Of a stretch of 64,000 nucleotides of DNA, positions 15,062 to 24,226 are shown piece by piece. The stretch's first letter is position 1; each line of letters starts with the position of its first letter. Both the position numbers and the translations under genes were made by a program. The stretch covers positions 186,001-250,000 of the forward strand of contig NZ_NOKT01000009.1 in assembly GCF_002237655.1 (NCBI RefSeq), written 5' to 3'. The DNA comes from Streptomyces sp. XY006. Lineage in GTDB: Bacteria > Actinomycetota > Actinomycetes > Streptomycetales > Streptomycetaceae. Below the pieces are notes generated by a model. It saw nothing but the letters and a program-made list of their open reading frames with translations. It searched no databases and was not told the DNA's origin.

Positions 15062-17746
15062 ATGACGGAGGTACGGCCCACGGCCGCCGCCTCGGCTTCC
15101 CTGTGGGAGCGCGACGAGGAAGTCGCCGCCGTCGCACGGGCGGTGGACAGCCTGTGCGCCGACCGCTCCTCGACCGGCGGACTGCTGGTCTTCTGCGGCG
15201 AGGCCGGACTCGGCAAGACCGCGCTGCTGGCCGAAACCCGCCGCATCGCGGAGGCGCGCGGCTGCACGGTCTGGTCGGCCCGCGGCGGCGAGACCCTCAA
15301 GTCGGTCCCCTTCAACGTGGTACGGCAGTTGCTGCAGCCGGCCCTGGTGTCGATGCTGCCGGAGGAGGCCCGCGAGTACCTCGGCGACTGGTACGACATC
15401 GCCGGACCCGCCCTCGGCATAGCGGACCCCGGCGACCGGCAGGCCGACCCGCAGGGCGTGTGCGACGGCCTGGTCGCGGCCGTGCGCCGGCTCTCCCGCC
15501 GGGACTGGCCGCTGGTGCTGCTGATCGACGACGCCCACTGGGCCGACCAGGAGACCCTGCACTGGCTGGCCGCGCTGGCCGAACGCCTCGACGAGATGTC
15601 CGTGCTGGTCGTGGTCGCCCGCCGCCCGGGCGACCTCTCCGGCGCCGGCGCCCGTCACCTCGACACTGTCGCGGCCGCCGCCGACGGCCCCGTCACGACG
15701 CTGAGCGCCCTCACCCCGGAGGCGACGGCCGGACTCACCCGCGCCACCCTCGGCCGGCACGCGGACGCCGCGTTCTGCCGCGAGGTCTGGGCCGTCACCG
15801 CCGGCAACCCCTACGAGACCGTCGAACTCCTCGCCCGGGTGCAGGACAGCGAACTTGAACCGGTCGAGGCCCGCGCCGGCGAGCTGCGCGAGCTGAACCG
15901 CTCGGCACGCGGCGGCGGCCTCGTCGCCCGCCTGGAGCAACTCGGCATAGACGCCACCCGGTTCGCGTGGGCCGCCGCCATCCTCGGCACCGGCATCTCC
16001 GTCGGCCTGGTCGCCAAACTCGCCACCCTCAAGCTCGAGGACGCCCGCCGCTGCGCCGAACTGCTGCGCACCGCCCGCATCCTCACCGCGCCGGATCCCG
16101 CCACCGGCCGCGGCGCCGAGGGCGACCTGGAGTTCGTCCACCCGCTCATCGCCACCGCGGTCTACAACTCCATCCCCGACGCCCTGCGCACCGCGATGCA
16201 CGGCATCGCCGCCCGTATCGTCACCGACGAGGGACACGGCGCCGCGGCCGCCGCCCGGCACCTGCTGGAGGTCCACCCGGACGACGACGAGGAACTCGTC
16301 GGGCAGTTGCGCGAGGCGGCCCGCGAGCACCTCGCGGTCGGCGCCCCCGACGCCGCCCGCCGCTGCCTGGAACGCGCCCTGGAGGAACCGCCCCGGCCCG
16401 AGTCCCACCCGCACGTGCTCTACGAACTGGCCGAGGCCACGTTCCTCACCGCACCCGCCCGCACGATCAGCCATCTGCGCACCGCGCTGTCCATGCCCGG
16501 ACTCGAGGGCGACCAGCGGGTGGACGCCGTCTTCCGGCTCTCCCAGGCGCTCCTGCACAACGACCAGCTGGAGGAGGCGGTCCGCACGGTCGAGGCGGAG
16601 GCCGCCCGGCTCGGCCCCGGGCCCGCCCGGATGCGGCTCCAGGCCGTCCACTTCATGTGGGAGGGCATCCACGCCGGCGAGACCACCGCGCCCGGCCGCT
16701 CCGAGCGCCTCGCCGACCTCGCGAGCACCTGCAGCGGCCGGGACAACTCCGAACGCGCGCTGCTCATCCTGCGCGGCTTCGACGCCCTGATGCACGGCGA
16801 GAACGCCGAGGAGGTCGCCGAGCTGTGCGACCGCGCCCTCGTCAACGGCCGGCTGGCGCCCGGGCTCGGCTGGACCGACACCGAGTGGGGCATCGAACTG
16901 CTGCTGATGCTGGCCAACGCCTACGCGTTCACCGACCGCCTCGACCGGGCGGAGACCCTCTACAGCGAGGCGCTGCGCGCGTACGAGTCGGCCGGCTGGA
17001 GCGGCGGCCACCTCGCCCTGGCCCACGCCTACGTCGGACTCGGCCACCGCAGGCGCGGCCGTCTGAAGGAGGCCGAGTCGTCCCTGCGCGAGTCGCTGCG
17101 CCTCGCCGAGCGGGTCGGCCGCGGCCTGCCGCTGTACTGGTCCGCGACCTGCAACCTGGTCGACACGCTGCTGGCCCGCGGCCGGGTCGAGGAGGCCTGG
17201 GACGTCGCCGAGCGGTACGGATTCGCCCCGCCCTACCCCTCCACGATCGTCCTGCCCGACCCGCGGTCGGTGCGCGGCCGGCTGCTGCTGGCCGTCGGCC
17301 GCACCAAGGACGGCATCAACGAACTGGAGGCCGCCGAGAAGGCCGCGGCGGCCCGCGGCCACCACAACCCGGTGCTCGTCCCGTGGGCCACGGACCTCGC
17401 CCGCGCCCTGAGCACCGAGGATCCGGCCCGTGCCGCCCGGCTCGCCGTCGACGTCCGCCGCCAGGCCGAGCGCTTCGGCACGGACACCGCCATAGGGGAG
17501 GCCCTGCGCTGCGCCGCCGCCCTGGAGACCGGCCAGCGCGCCGTCAAGCTCCTCGCCCGGGCCGTCACCTACCTGGAGGCCTCGCCCTGCCAGTACGAGC
17601 ACGCGGCGGCCCGCATCGAGTACGGCATCGCCGCCCGCTCGGCTGCCGACCTCCGGCGGGGCCTCGACCTGGCCGTCTCGTGCGGCGCGGACGGACTGGC
17701 GGCCCGGGCGCGCGCGGAACTGGCGACGGGCGCCGGCCTGCGTTGA
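15062..17746 (+). CDS. Large LuxR/LAL-like AAA ATPase without a C-terminal HTH
   Basis: The 894-residue protein starts at an ATG with GGAGG eight bases upstream. It has an N-terminal P-loop ATPase domain with Walker A GEAGLGKTALL and Walker B LVLLIDDAHWAD. An AAA lid region follows, and then about 500 residues of tetratricopeptide-like helical hairpins (for example ALAHAYVGLGHRRRGRLKEA). This is the architecture of LAL (MalT-like) regulators, which couple ATP and ligand binding to transcription. The usual C-terminal LuxR helix-turn-helix is absent: the frame ends RAELATGAGLR and no HTH-coding sequence follows. It may act by protein-protein contact or as a signalling NTPase. Translation from the farther ATG at 14867 would add non-homologous sequence. 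Confidence 0.85.
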   Translation: MTEVRPTAAASASLWERDEEVAAVARAVDSLCADRSSTGGLLVFCGEAGLGKTALLAETRRIAEARGCTVWSARGGETLKSVPFNVVRQLLQPALVSMLPEEAREYLGDWYDIAGPALGIADPGDRQADPQGVCDGLVAAVRRLSRRDWPLVLLIDDAHWADQETLHWLAALAERLDEMSVLVVVARRPGDLSGAGARHLDTVAAAADGPVTTLSALTPEATAGLTRATLGRHADAAFCREVWAVTAGNPYETVELLARVQDSELEPVEARAGELRELNRSARGGGLVARLEQLGIDATRFAWAAAILGTGISVGLVAKLATLKLEDARRCAELLRTARILTAPDPATGRGAEGDLEFVHPLIATAVYNSIPDALRTAMHGIAARIVTDEGHGAAAAARHLLEVHPDDDEELVGQLREAAREHLAVGAPDAARRCLERALEEPPRPESHPHVLYELAEATFLTAPARTISHLRTALSMPGLEGDQRVDAVFRLSQALLHNDQLEEAVRTVEAEAARLGPGPARMRLQAVHFMWEGIHAGETTAPGRSERLADLASTCSGRDNSERALLILRGFDALMHGENAEEVAELCDRALVNGRLAPGLGWTDTEWGIELLLMLANAYAFTDRLDRAETLYSEALRAYESAGWSGGHLALAHAYVGLGHRRRGRLKEAESSLRESLRLAERVGRGLPLYWSATCNLVDTLLARGRVEEAWDVAERYGFAPPYPSTIVLPDPRSVRGRLLLAVGRTKDGINELEAAEKAAAARGHHNPVLVPWATDLARALSTEDPARAARLAVDVRRQAERFGTDTAIGEALRCAAALETGQRAVKLLARAVTYLEASPCQYEHAAARIEYGIAARSAADLRRGLDLAVSCGADGLAARARAELATGAGLR

Positions 17747-17809
17747 GCGCCCGTACCCGTCCCCGGGTGCGGACCAACTGGCCCGCCCCCTCCTCGGATG
17801 CGGAACCCC

Positions 17810-18601
17810 TCAGGCGCGGACCAGCTGGTCCGTCACGGCGGCCAGTCGGGCCCGCACCGCCGGGTCGTACGCCGCCTCATGGGCGCGGGCCGGCCGCGTC
17901 CCGTCGAAGTACCGGCCGGTGCCCGCGTCCCGTGTGGCCAGGGCCAGCACGGCGGCCGCCCCGTCGGCGACGGTGTTCCAGGGCGTGACGTCCGCCTCGC
18001 GGACCATCGCGGTGTCCATGAAGGTCGCCGGGTGCAGCACGTTCACCGTCACACCGGTGCCCGCCAGCTCCTCGGCGAGGGCGAAGGTGTACGCGGCGAG
18101 CGCGAACTTGCTGCGCCGGTACGCCGCGGTGCCGTCGTAGCCGCGGCCGAACTCGGGGTCCTCGAAGACGAGCGGTTCCTGGCCGGCCGAGCCGACGTTG
18201 ACGATCCGGGCCGGGGCGTTCGCCCGCAGCACGGGCAGCAGCGCCCGGGTCAGCACGACCGGCGCGAGGTAGTTCACCGCGAGCCGCAGTTCGTGCCCGT
18301 CGGCGCTGAGCTCCCGGCCCGCACCGGGCGGTCCGAAGCCCACGCCCGCGTTGTTGACCAGCACGTCGAGTTCGGGATGCGCGTCGGCGACGTGCGCGGC
18401 GAGCTCGCGCACCTGCGCCAGGGAGGCCAGGTCCGCGACGAACGCCTCGGCGTCCCCCTCGGTGCGCAGCTCAGCGGCCAGCCGCTCGGTGCGCTCCGCG
18501 TCCCGGCCATGGACGAGGACGACGTGCCCGGCGCGGACCAGTTCGAAGGCGGCGTACCGGCCGAGCCCGGAGGTGGCGCCGGTGATCAGGAGGGTGGACA
18601 T
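17810..18601 (-). CDS. Short-chain dehydrogenase/reductase (SDR)
   Basis: The 263-residue protein shows the cofactor motif TGATSGLGR, the structural NNAG motif and an active-site Tyr-x-x-x-Lys (YRRSK), with Ser in NVGSAGQEP upstream. It is a classical/atypical SDR of the retinol dehydrogenase/WW-domain oxidoreductase-like group that oxidises or reduces alcohols and ketones with NAD(P). The start ATG at 18601 is at the beginning of the Rossmann strand; the longer frame upstream is not homologous. It lies between the ATPase gene (convergent) and the pca operon (same strand, 64 bp downstream of pcaL). Substrate unknown. Confidence 0.9.
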   Translation of the reverse strand: MSTLLITGATSGLGRYAAFELVRAGHVVLVHGRDAERTERLAAELRTEGDAEAFVADLASLAQVRELAAHVADAHPELDVLVNNAGVGFGPPGAGRELSADGHELRLAVNYLAPVVLTRALLPVLRANAPARIVNVGSAGQEPLVFEDPEFGRGYDGTAAYRRSKFALAAYTFALAEELAGTGVTVNVLHPATFMDTAMVREADVTPWNTVADGAAAVLALATRDAGTGRYFDGTRPARAHEAAYDPAVRARLAAVTDQLVRA

Positions 18602-18665
18602 GCCCCCACCGTAGGCACGCCGGTGGGGCCCGGGCGAGCTGCTGCCGTGCGTACGACCGGCAGGG

Positions 18666-19787
18666 TCACCCTCCCGTGCCGTCCTCCTCCGCCAGCACCC
18701 GCCGGGCCGTCGCGAACGCCGCGTTCGCCGCCGGCACACCGCAGTACACTGCCGTCTGCAGCAGCACGGCGCCGATCTCCTCGGGGGTGAGCCCGTTGCG
18801 GCGGGCCGCCCGGACATGCATGGCCAGCTCGTCGTGGTGGCCGTGCGCGACCAGCGCGGTGAGGGTGATCATGCTGCGCTCACGGCGCGACAGCGTCGGG
18901 TCGGTCCAGATCTCGCCCCAGGCGTAGCGGGAGATGAAGTCCTGGAACCGCGCGGTGAAGGGCGTCTGCCGCTCCTGCGCCCGGTCCACGTGCGCGTCGC
19001 CGAGCACCTCGCGCCGCACCTCCATCCCCCGCCCGGGCAGCCGGCCGAAGTGGGAGCGCAGCGCGGCCAGCACGGCCTCGGGGCACTGTGCGGGCGCCAG
19101 GTGCGAGGCGCCCGGGATCTCCACCAGCGCCGCGCCCGGCACCGCGTCGGCGATCTCCCGCAGATGGGCGGGCGGTGTCGCCGGATCCTCGCGCCCGGCG
19201 ACCAGCAGGGTCGGCACGGTGATCTCCGGCAGCCGGTCCCGCAGGTCGAAGGCGGCGAGCGCGTCACAGCAGGCGGCGTACGCCTCCGGGTCGGCCCTGC
19301 GGTGGTCCGCCACGAGCTCCGGCACGGTGAAGCCGGGCGTGAACCAGCGCGCGTCGGCGTTGTCCGCCAGTGCGGCCAGCCCCTCCCGCCGCACCCGCGC
19401 GGCCCGTTCCTCCCACGGCCCGGCCCCGTTGAAGTGCGCCGACGAGCAGATCACGGCCAGCGAGGACAGCCGCTCGGGGTGGTGCACGGCGAGGTGCAGC
19501 CCCACGGCGCCGCCCAGCGACACCCCGGCGTACGCGAAGCGCCCGACGCCGAGCGCGTCGGCGAGGGCCAGCACCAGGCCGGCCAGGTCGCCGACCGTGG
19601 CACCCGCCGTCAGGAGACCGGCCGCCGAACCGCCGTGGCCCGGCAGGTCCCAGCGGATCACGCGGTGGGTGACCGACAGCTCGGGCGCCACCCGGTCCCA
19701 CAGGGCGTACGACGTGCCGAGCGAGGGCCCGAGCAGCAGCGGGGGAGCGGAGGAGGGGCCTTCGGCACGGTGATGCAGCAGGGTCAA
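18666..19787 (-). CDS. pcaL: Fused 3-oxoadipate enol-lactonase / 4-carboxymuconolactone decarboxylase
   Basis: The 373-residue protein joins an alpha/beta hydrolase (residues about 1-250; nucleophile AGVSLGG, late His in IPGASHLAP) to a carboxymuconolactone decarboxylase domain (about 260-373; WTDPTLSRRERSMITLTALV and HVRAARRNGLTPEEIGAVL). It carries out two successive steps of the protocatechuate branch: decarboxylation of gamma-carboxymuconolactone and hydrolysis of the enol-lactone to beta-ketoadipate. This fusion is the PcaL of Streptomyces. The only sensible start is a TTG at 19785-19787 overlapping the pcaB stop (TTGA). It is the last gene of the operon. Confidence 0.92.
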   Translation of the reverse strand: MTLLHHRAEGPSSAPPLLLGPSLGTSYALWDRVAPELSVTHRVIRWDLPGHGGSAAGLLTAGATVGDLAGLVLALADALGVGRFAYAGVSLGGAVGLHLAVHHPERLSSLAVICSSAHFNGAGPWEERAARVRREGLAALADNADARWFTPGFTVPELVADHRRADPEAYAACCDALAAFDLRDRLPEITVPTLLVAGREDPATPPAHLREIADAVPGAALVEIPGASHLAPAQCPEAVLAALRSHFGRLPGRGMEVRREVLGDAHVDRAQERQTPFTARFQDFISRYAWGEIWTDPTLSRRERSMITLTALVAHGHHDELAMHVRAARRNGLTPEEIGAVLLQTAVYCGVPAANAAFATARRVLAEEDGTGG

Positions 19788-21079
19788 CGTCGCTCCAGGG
19801 CACGGTCGGTGAGGGCTCCGGCGGAGCCGGTGTAGTGCGTGGGGTCGAGGTCGGCGGCCGCGAGCTCCGGCGCCTCGGCGAGCGGACGGCCCTCCGCGGC
19901 CAGCCGGGTGAGCAGTTCCCTGGCCCGGGACCGCCCCAGCTCCCGGGCCAGTTCGGCGGAGAGCCGCTCGGAGACGATCGCCCCGCCGGTGAGGTCCAGG
20001 TGGGCGCGCATGGCCTCGGGCCTGACCCGCAGTCCCTCCGCCAGCTCGGCGGTGTCCCGGGCGGCCCCGCCGGCCAGCCGCAGCAGGTCCCGCAGCGGCT
20101 CCCACTCGGCGTGCCAGGCGCCGGCCGGGCGTTCGTCCTCCGCCGCCATCGCCCCGTACAGCGTGGCCGCGAGCTGCGGCGCCCGCCGCGCGGCGGCGGC
20201 GACGAGAGTGGACCGCACGGGATTGGCCTTGTGCGGCATGGCGGACGACCCGCCGCCGCTGCCCTCGGCCACCTCGGCGATCTCGGTGCGCGACAGCGTG
20301 AGCACGTCCGCCGCGATCTTGCCGAGGGCGCCCGCGGTGAAGGCCAGACAGCCGGCGAGATCCGCTACGGGCGTGCGCAGGGTGTGCCAGGGCAACTCGG
20401 GCGTTCGCAGGCCGAGTTCACGGGCGTACGCCGCGGGCAGCGCGGTCGGATCGGCCGCGCCGTACGCGCCGAAGGCCGCCAACGTCCCTGCTGCCCCGCC
20501 GAGTTGCACGGGCAGCGCGGCCCGTACGGCAGTCACCCGGTCGCGCGCGTCGAGTACCAGCGAGCGCCAGCCGGCGGCCTTGAGGCCGAACGTCGTCGGC
20601 ACGGCGTGCTGGGTGAGCGTCCGCCCCGGCAGCGCCGTGTCGCGGTGCTCGGCGGCCAGCCGCGCCAGGGCCCCGGCGGTACGGCCGAGGTCGGCGAGGA
20701 GCAGCTCCAGCGTGCGCGCGGCGACCAGCATGGCCGCCGTGTCCAGGATGTCCTGGCTGGTCGCACCCCGGTGGACGTAGGGACCGTACGGTTCGCCGAC
20801 GGCTTTCGTCAGATCCGCGACGAGAGGGATGACCGGGTTGCCGCCGGCCCGGGCCCGCGCGGCCAGGGACCGTACGTCGAAGGCGCCGGAGCGGGCCGCC
20901 CCGGTCACCGCCTCGGCCGCCTCGGCCGGGGCGAGCCCCAGCGCCGCCTGGGCCCGGGTCAGCCCGGCCTCCGCGTCGAGCAGGGCCCGCAGATACGCGT
21001 CGTCGCCGGTCGCGGCCGCGGCCGCCGAGTCGGCCCAGCCGGGGGCGAGCAGTCCGGGATCGCCGGGGGGAGATGTCAC
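19784..21079 (-). CDS. pcaB: 3-carboxy-cis,cis-muconate cycloisomerase
   Basis: The 431-residue protein belongs to the fumarase/aspartase superfamily. It shows the signature loop GSSAMPHKANPVRS and the HRGATSQDILDTA region. PcaB cyclises beta-carboxymuconate to gamma-carboxymuconolactone. Its GTG at 21077-21079 overlaps the pcaG stop (GTGA), and its own stop overlaps the pcaL TTG. The position between pcaG and pcaL matches the described pcaIJFHGBL order of Streptomyces. Confidence 0.93.
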   Translation of the reverse strand: MTSPPGDPGLLAPGWADSAAAAATGDDAYLRALLDAEAGLTRAQAALGLAPAEAAEAVTGAARSGAFDVRSLAARARAGGNPVIPLVADLTKAVGEPYGPYVHRGATSQDILDTAAMLVAARTLELLLADLGRTAGALARLAAEHRDTALPGRTLTQHAVPTTFGLKAAGWRSLVLDARDRVTAVRAALPVQLGGAAGTLAAFGAYGAADPTALPAAYARELGLRTPELPWHTLRTPVADLAGCLAFTAGALGKIAADVLTLSRTEIAEVAEGSGGGSSAMPHKANPVRSTLVAAAARRAPQLAATLYGAMAAEDERPAGAWHAEWEPLRDLLRLAGGAARDTAELAEGLRVRPEAMRAHLDLTGGAIVSERLSAELARELGRSRARELLTRLAAEGRPLAEAPELAAADLDPTHYTGSAGALTDRALERR

Positions 21080-21681
21080 TGGAACTCCAGGAAGACCGTC
21101 TCGCCTTCGCCCTGAAGGCGGATGTCGAAACGGTACGTGCCGCCGTCTTCCCCGGCGGCGATCAGCGTGTCGCGCCGCCCCTCCTCCACCCGCGACAGCA
21201 GCGGGTCGGCCGCGAGGGCGGCGGTGTCGTCCGGCAGGTAGATCCGCGTGTACAGGTGCACCAGGAGTCCGCGCGCGAAGACGCACACGCTGAGGCAGGG
21301 GGCGTGCCGGCCGCGCGCTCCGGGCCGCAGGGTCCGTGTGTACCAGTGGCCGTTCGCGTCGGTCTGGCTGCGTCCCCAGCCGGTGAACTCCACGCCGTTG
21401 CGGCCCAGGAAGCCGCCCGAGGCCGGGTCACGCCGCATCGAGCCGTCGGCGGTGGGCAGGTCGCCCCGCGGGTCCGGGCCCCACACCTCGATCAGCGCGT
21501 CGGGCAGCGGCGCCCCCGCGCCGTCGGTGACGTACCCGTGCACGGTGATCGTGTCCGGGTGTCCGGCGGGTGCGATGTCCGCACCGCCGCGGAACGGCAG
21601 GGCGTGGCCGTAGAACGGCCCGACGGTGTGCGAAGGGGTGGGCAGCACGGTCTCGGGCCGGCTCGTGTCGATCCTCGTCAT
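21076..21681 (-). CDS. pcaG: Protocatechuate 3,4-dioxygenase alpha subunit
   Basis: The 201-residue protein is an intradiol dioxygenase-fold subunit (TPSHTVGPFYGHALPF at the N terminus; VHGYVTDGAGAPLPDALIEVW). PcaG lacks the iron ligands and pairs with PcaH to form the ring-cleaving enzyme that opens protocatechuate between its hydroxyls. The gene starts at an ATG six bases after the pcaH stop. It is coupled downstream to pcaB. Confidence 0.94.
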   Translation of the reverse strand: MTRIDTSRPETVLPTPSHTVGPFYGHALPFRGGADIAPAGHPDTITVHGYVTDGAGAPLPDALIEVWGPDPRGDLPTADGSMRRDPASGGFLGRNGVEFTGWGRSQTDANGHWYTRTLRPGARGRHAPCLSVCVFARGLLVHLYTRIYLPDDTAALAADPLLSRVEEGRRDTLIAAGEDGGTYRFDIRLQGEGETVFLEFQ

Positions 21682-21687
21682 GGCAGG

Positions 21688-22461
21688 TCAGCGCCCTTCC
21701 TCGAGCCAGGTGGCCCGCGGGCCGTCCAGCACGATGTCCCAGTGGTAGCCCATCGAGAACTCCGGCACCGACAGGCTGTGGTCGTACGTGGCGACCAGCC
21801 GCTGCCGGGCCGCGTCGTCCGTCACCGACTGGATGATCGGGTCGTACGGGAACAGCGGGTCGCCAGGGAAGTACATCTGCGTCACCAGCCGCTGGGTGAA
21901 CGCGGTGCCGAACACCGAGAAGTGGATGTGCGCGGGACGCCAGGCGTTGAGGTGCTGGCGCCACGGGTACGGCCCGGGCTGGATGGTGGTGAAGTGGTAG
22001 CGGCCCCGGTCGTCGGTGAGGGTGCGGCCCACGCCGGTGAAGTTGGGGTCCAGCGGGGCGTCGTGCTGCTCGCGCTGATGGGCGTAGCGGCCGGCCGAGT
22101 TGGCCTGCCAGATCTCCACGAGCTGGCCGCGCACCGGGCGGCCGTCCCGGTCGAGCACCCGCCCGGAGACGGTGATGCGCTCACCGATCGGCTCACCATG
22201 GTGCTGCCGGGTGAGGTCGTTGTCGGTCTCGGTGATGTCCCGTTCCCCGAAGGCCGGTGAGGTCAGCTCCACCAGCTCCGGGTCCTTGCTCACGTCGATG
22301 GTGACGGGCGGCCGCTTGGGGTGCCGGAGCACCGAGGAGCGGTACGGCGCGTAGTCGCGGCGCGGCTGGTGCTCGACGGGCCCTCCGTCGGCGAGCCGCT
22401 TCTCGTACGCGGCGCGTTCGGCCGCGATCTCCTGGTCGATGTCGTGCTGCGTGAGAGTCAT
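21688..22461 (-). CDS. pcaH: Protocatechuate 3,4-dioxygenase beta subunit
   Basis: The 257-residue protein has the intradiol dioxygenase core with the iron-binding Tyr/Tyr/His/His set visible in GRYAHQRE, the GPYPW segment and AWRPAHIHFSVFG. It provides the non-heme ferric active site for protocatechuate cleavage. The ATG at 22461 follows CAGGGGG. A longer frame upstream runs through the pcaF scar and is not homologous. Normally pcaF would lie immediately upstream; here an 86-bp spacer with a small hairpin separates pcaH from the pcaF remnant. Confidence 0.94.
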   Translation of the reverse strand: MTLTQHDIDQEIAAERAAYEKRLADGGPVEHQPRRDYAPYRSSVLRHPKRPPVTIDVSKDPELVELTSPAFGERDITETDNDLTRQHHGEPIGERITVSGRVLDRDGRPVRGQLVEIWQANSAGRYAHQREQHDAPLDPNFTGVGRTLTDDRGRYHFTTIQPGPYPWRQHLNAWRPAHIHFSVFGTAFTQRLVTQMYFPGDPLFPYDPIIQSVTDDAARQRLVATYDHSLSVPEFSMGYHWDIVLDGPRATWLEEGR

Positions 22462-22490
22462 GAGGCCCCCTGGAAGGTTCTTACGGAAGG

Positions 22491-22506
22491 GCGCCCGAAG
22501 GGGCGC
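22491..22506. other. Small GC hairpin between pcaF remnant and pcaH
   Basis: GCGCCC and GGGCGC form a 6-bp stem with a 4-base loop in the spacer left by the pcaF deletion. It could weakly attenuate transcription into pcaHGBL, or be neutral. Confidence 0.35.
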
Positions 22507-22547
22507 GGGCGGTACCGGCATGCGGCTCTGCGCGTGGACGCGACCGG

Positions 22548-22673
22548 TCACGGACGGCCCGCCGCCGCGCGGATCGCCTGGCGTTCCGGATCGTCGGGGC
22601 GGACGCCCGCCGGCGCGCCGTCGTAGCGGCCGATCGGCGTGCGGGCCGCGTCGACGAGGTGGACGTCCTTCAC
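22548..22673 (-). pseudogene. pcaF: Remnant of beta-ketoadipyl-CoA thiolase gene
   Basis: The GTG at 22671-22673 overlaps the pcaJ stop (GTGA) exactly as expected for pcaF. The first ~28 residues ([18 protein letters not shown] and AGVRPDD) are the conserved thiolase N terminus. Then the frame turns into unrelated sequence (PERQAIRAAAGRP) and stops after 41 codons. A normal thiolase has about 400 residues with an active-site Cys and C-terminal GHP and CxG motifs; none are present between here and pcaH. About 1.1 kb has been deleted. The last step of the pathway, thiolysis of beta-ketoadipyl-CoA to succinyl-CoA and acetyl-CoA, must come from another thiolase if the pathway works. Confidence 0.88.
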
Positions 22674-23314
22674 TTCAGGGCCTCCGGCACGGTGAGCCGG
22701 GCGCCGGTCCCGGCGACGACCTCCTCGGCGGTCACGCCCGGTGCGGTCTCGACGAGGACGAGCCCGTCGCCGGTGACGTCGAGGACGCCGAGGTCGGTGA
22801 TGATCCGGTTCACGCAGCCCTTGCCCGTCAGCGGCAGCGTGCACTCGGTGAGGATCTTGGGCGAGCCGTCCTTCGCGGTGTGGGTCATGACGACCAAGAC
22901 CGTGCGGGCGCCGTGCACCAGGTCCATCGCCCCGCCGATGCCGGTGATCAGCTTGCCGGGGACGGCCCAGTTGGCGAGGTCGCCCCGCTCGGAGACCTGC
23001 ATGGCGCCGAGCACGGCCACGTCGATGTGCCCGCCCCGGATCATCGAGAAGGACAGCGCCGAGTCGAAGAAGGAGGCGCCCGGCAGGACCGTCACGGTCT
23101 CCTTGCCGGCGTTGATCAGGTCCGGGTCGATGGCGTCCTCGGTGGGGTAGGGGCCGGTGCCGAGGATGCCGTTCTCCGATTCGAGGACGACCTCGACGCC
23201 CTCGGGCAGGTGGTTCGGGATCAGCGTGGGCAGGCCGATGCCGAGGTTGACGTACTGCCCGTCCCGCAGTTCGCGCGCCGCCCGCGCGGCCATCTCCTGG
23301 CGTGTCCAGGCCAT
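22670..23314 (-). CDS. pcaJ: 3-oxoadipate CoA-transferase subunit B
   Basis: The 214-residue protein is the beta subunit of a family I CoA transferase. It has the catalytic Glu motif ESENGILG and [15 protein letters not shown]. With PcaI it transfers CoA from succinyl-CoA to beta-ketoadipate. The ATG at 23312-23314 overlaps the last base of the pcaI stop (TGATG). A longer frame upstream is not homologous. Its stop overlaps the start of the pcaF remnant. Confidence 0.94.
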   Translation of the reverse strand: MAWTRQEMAARAARELRDGQYVNLGIGLPTLIPNHLPEGVEVVLESENGILGTGPYPTEDAIDPDLINAGKETVTVLPGASFFDSALSFSMIRGGHIDVAVLGAMQVSERGDLANWAVPGKLITGIGGAMDLVHGARTVLVVMTHTAKDGSPKILTECTLPLTGKGCVNRIITDLGVLDVTGDGLVLVETAPGVTAEEVVAGTGARLTVPEALK

Positions 23315-24069
23315 CAGGAGCTCACCGTCCGCTGCTCGATCCGCTTGTCCGCCGCCTGCTCCGGGGTGAGGGCGACGATCCGCTGCACGAAGATGCCCGG
23401 CAGGTGCACCGCGTCCGGGTCGATGGCGCCCGGCTCCACCAGCTCCTCCACCTCGGCGATCGTGACCCGCCCGGCCATCGCGGCCAGCGGGTTGAAGTTC
23501 CGGGCGGACTTGTTGAAGACCAGGTTGCCGTGCCGGTCGCCCCGGGCGGCCCGGACCAGGGCGAAGTCGGTGCGGATGCCCCGCTCCAGCACGTACTCCG
23601 TGCCGTCGAACTCCCGGACCTCCTTGGGCGGTGACGCCAGCGCGACCCCGCCCTGCCCGTCGTAGCGCCACGGCAGGCCGCCGTCGGCGACCTGGGTGCC
23701 CACCCCGGCGGGCGTGTAGAAGGCGGGGATCCCGGCGCCGCCCGCCCGCAGCCGCTCGGCCAGCGTGCCCTGCGGGATCAGCTCGACCTCCAGCTCCCCG
23801 GCCAGGTACTGGCGGGCGAACTCCTTGTTGGCGCCGATGTAGGAGCCCGTCACCCGGGCGATCCGGCCGGCGGCCAGGAGGACGGCGAGCCCCGACTCCA
23901 TGGCCCCGCAGTTGTTGGAGACCACCGACAGGGCGGACACCCCGCGCTCGTACAGCGCCTGGATCAGCACGTCCGGCACCCCGCTGAGCCCGAAACCGCC
24001 CACCGCGAGCGACGCGCCGTCCGGCACGTCGGCCACGGCCTCCCGGGCCGTGGTGACCACCTTGTCCAT
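23314..24069 (-). CDS. pcaI: 3-oxoadipate CoA-transferase subunit A
   Basis: The 251-residue protein is the alpha subunit of the family I CoA transferase ([16 protein letters not shown] with the GxGGF-like loop; [27 protein letters not shown]). It is the first gene of the pca operon. Its upstream interval contains a 24-bp palindrome facing the divergent pcaV gene. Predicted to be repressed by PcaV and induced by protocatechuate. Confidence 0.94.
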   Translation of the reverse strand: MDKVVTTAREAVADVPDGASLAVGGFGLSGVPDVLIQALYERGVSALSVVSNNCGAMESGLAVLLAAGRIARVTGSYIGANKEFARQYLAGELEVELIPQGTLAERLRAGGAGIPAFYTPAGVGTQVADGGLPWRYDGQGGVALASPPKEVREFDGTEYVLERGIRTDFALVRAARGDRHGNLVFNKSARNFNPLAAMAGRVTIAEVEELVEPGAIDPDAVHLPGIFVQRIVALTPEQAADKRIEQRTVSS

Positions 24070-24104
24070 CCGAGAAGCCCCATCCCTGCCGCGCGACCCG
24101 ACCG

Positions 24105-24128
24105 AAATAGTCAGGACACTGAGTATTT
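24105..24128. promoter_or_regulatory. Palindromic operator in the pcaI-pcaV interval
   Basis: Ten-base arms AAATAGTCAG and CTGAGTATTT pair at nine of ten positions around GACA, in an A/T-rich patch 36 bp from the pcaI start. Size and symmetry suit a MarR dimer such as PcaV. Confidence 0.65.
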
Positions 24129-24226
24129 TCGCGAGCCGGATCTCACGCTGCCATCGGGACTCTGGCCCGTCAAGACCCCGGAATATGCGCCTTCGAGGCG
24201 GCAGACAGTCCCGCTGCGGTCGGATA

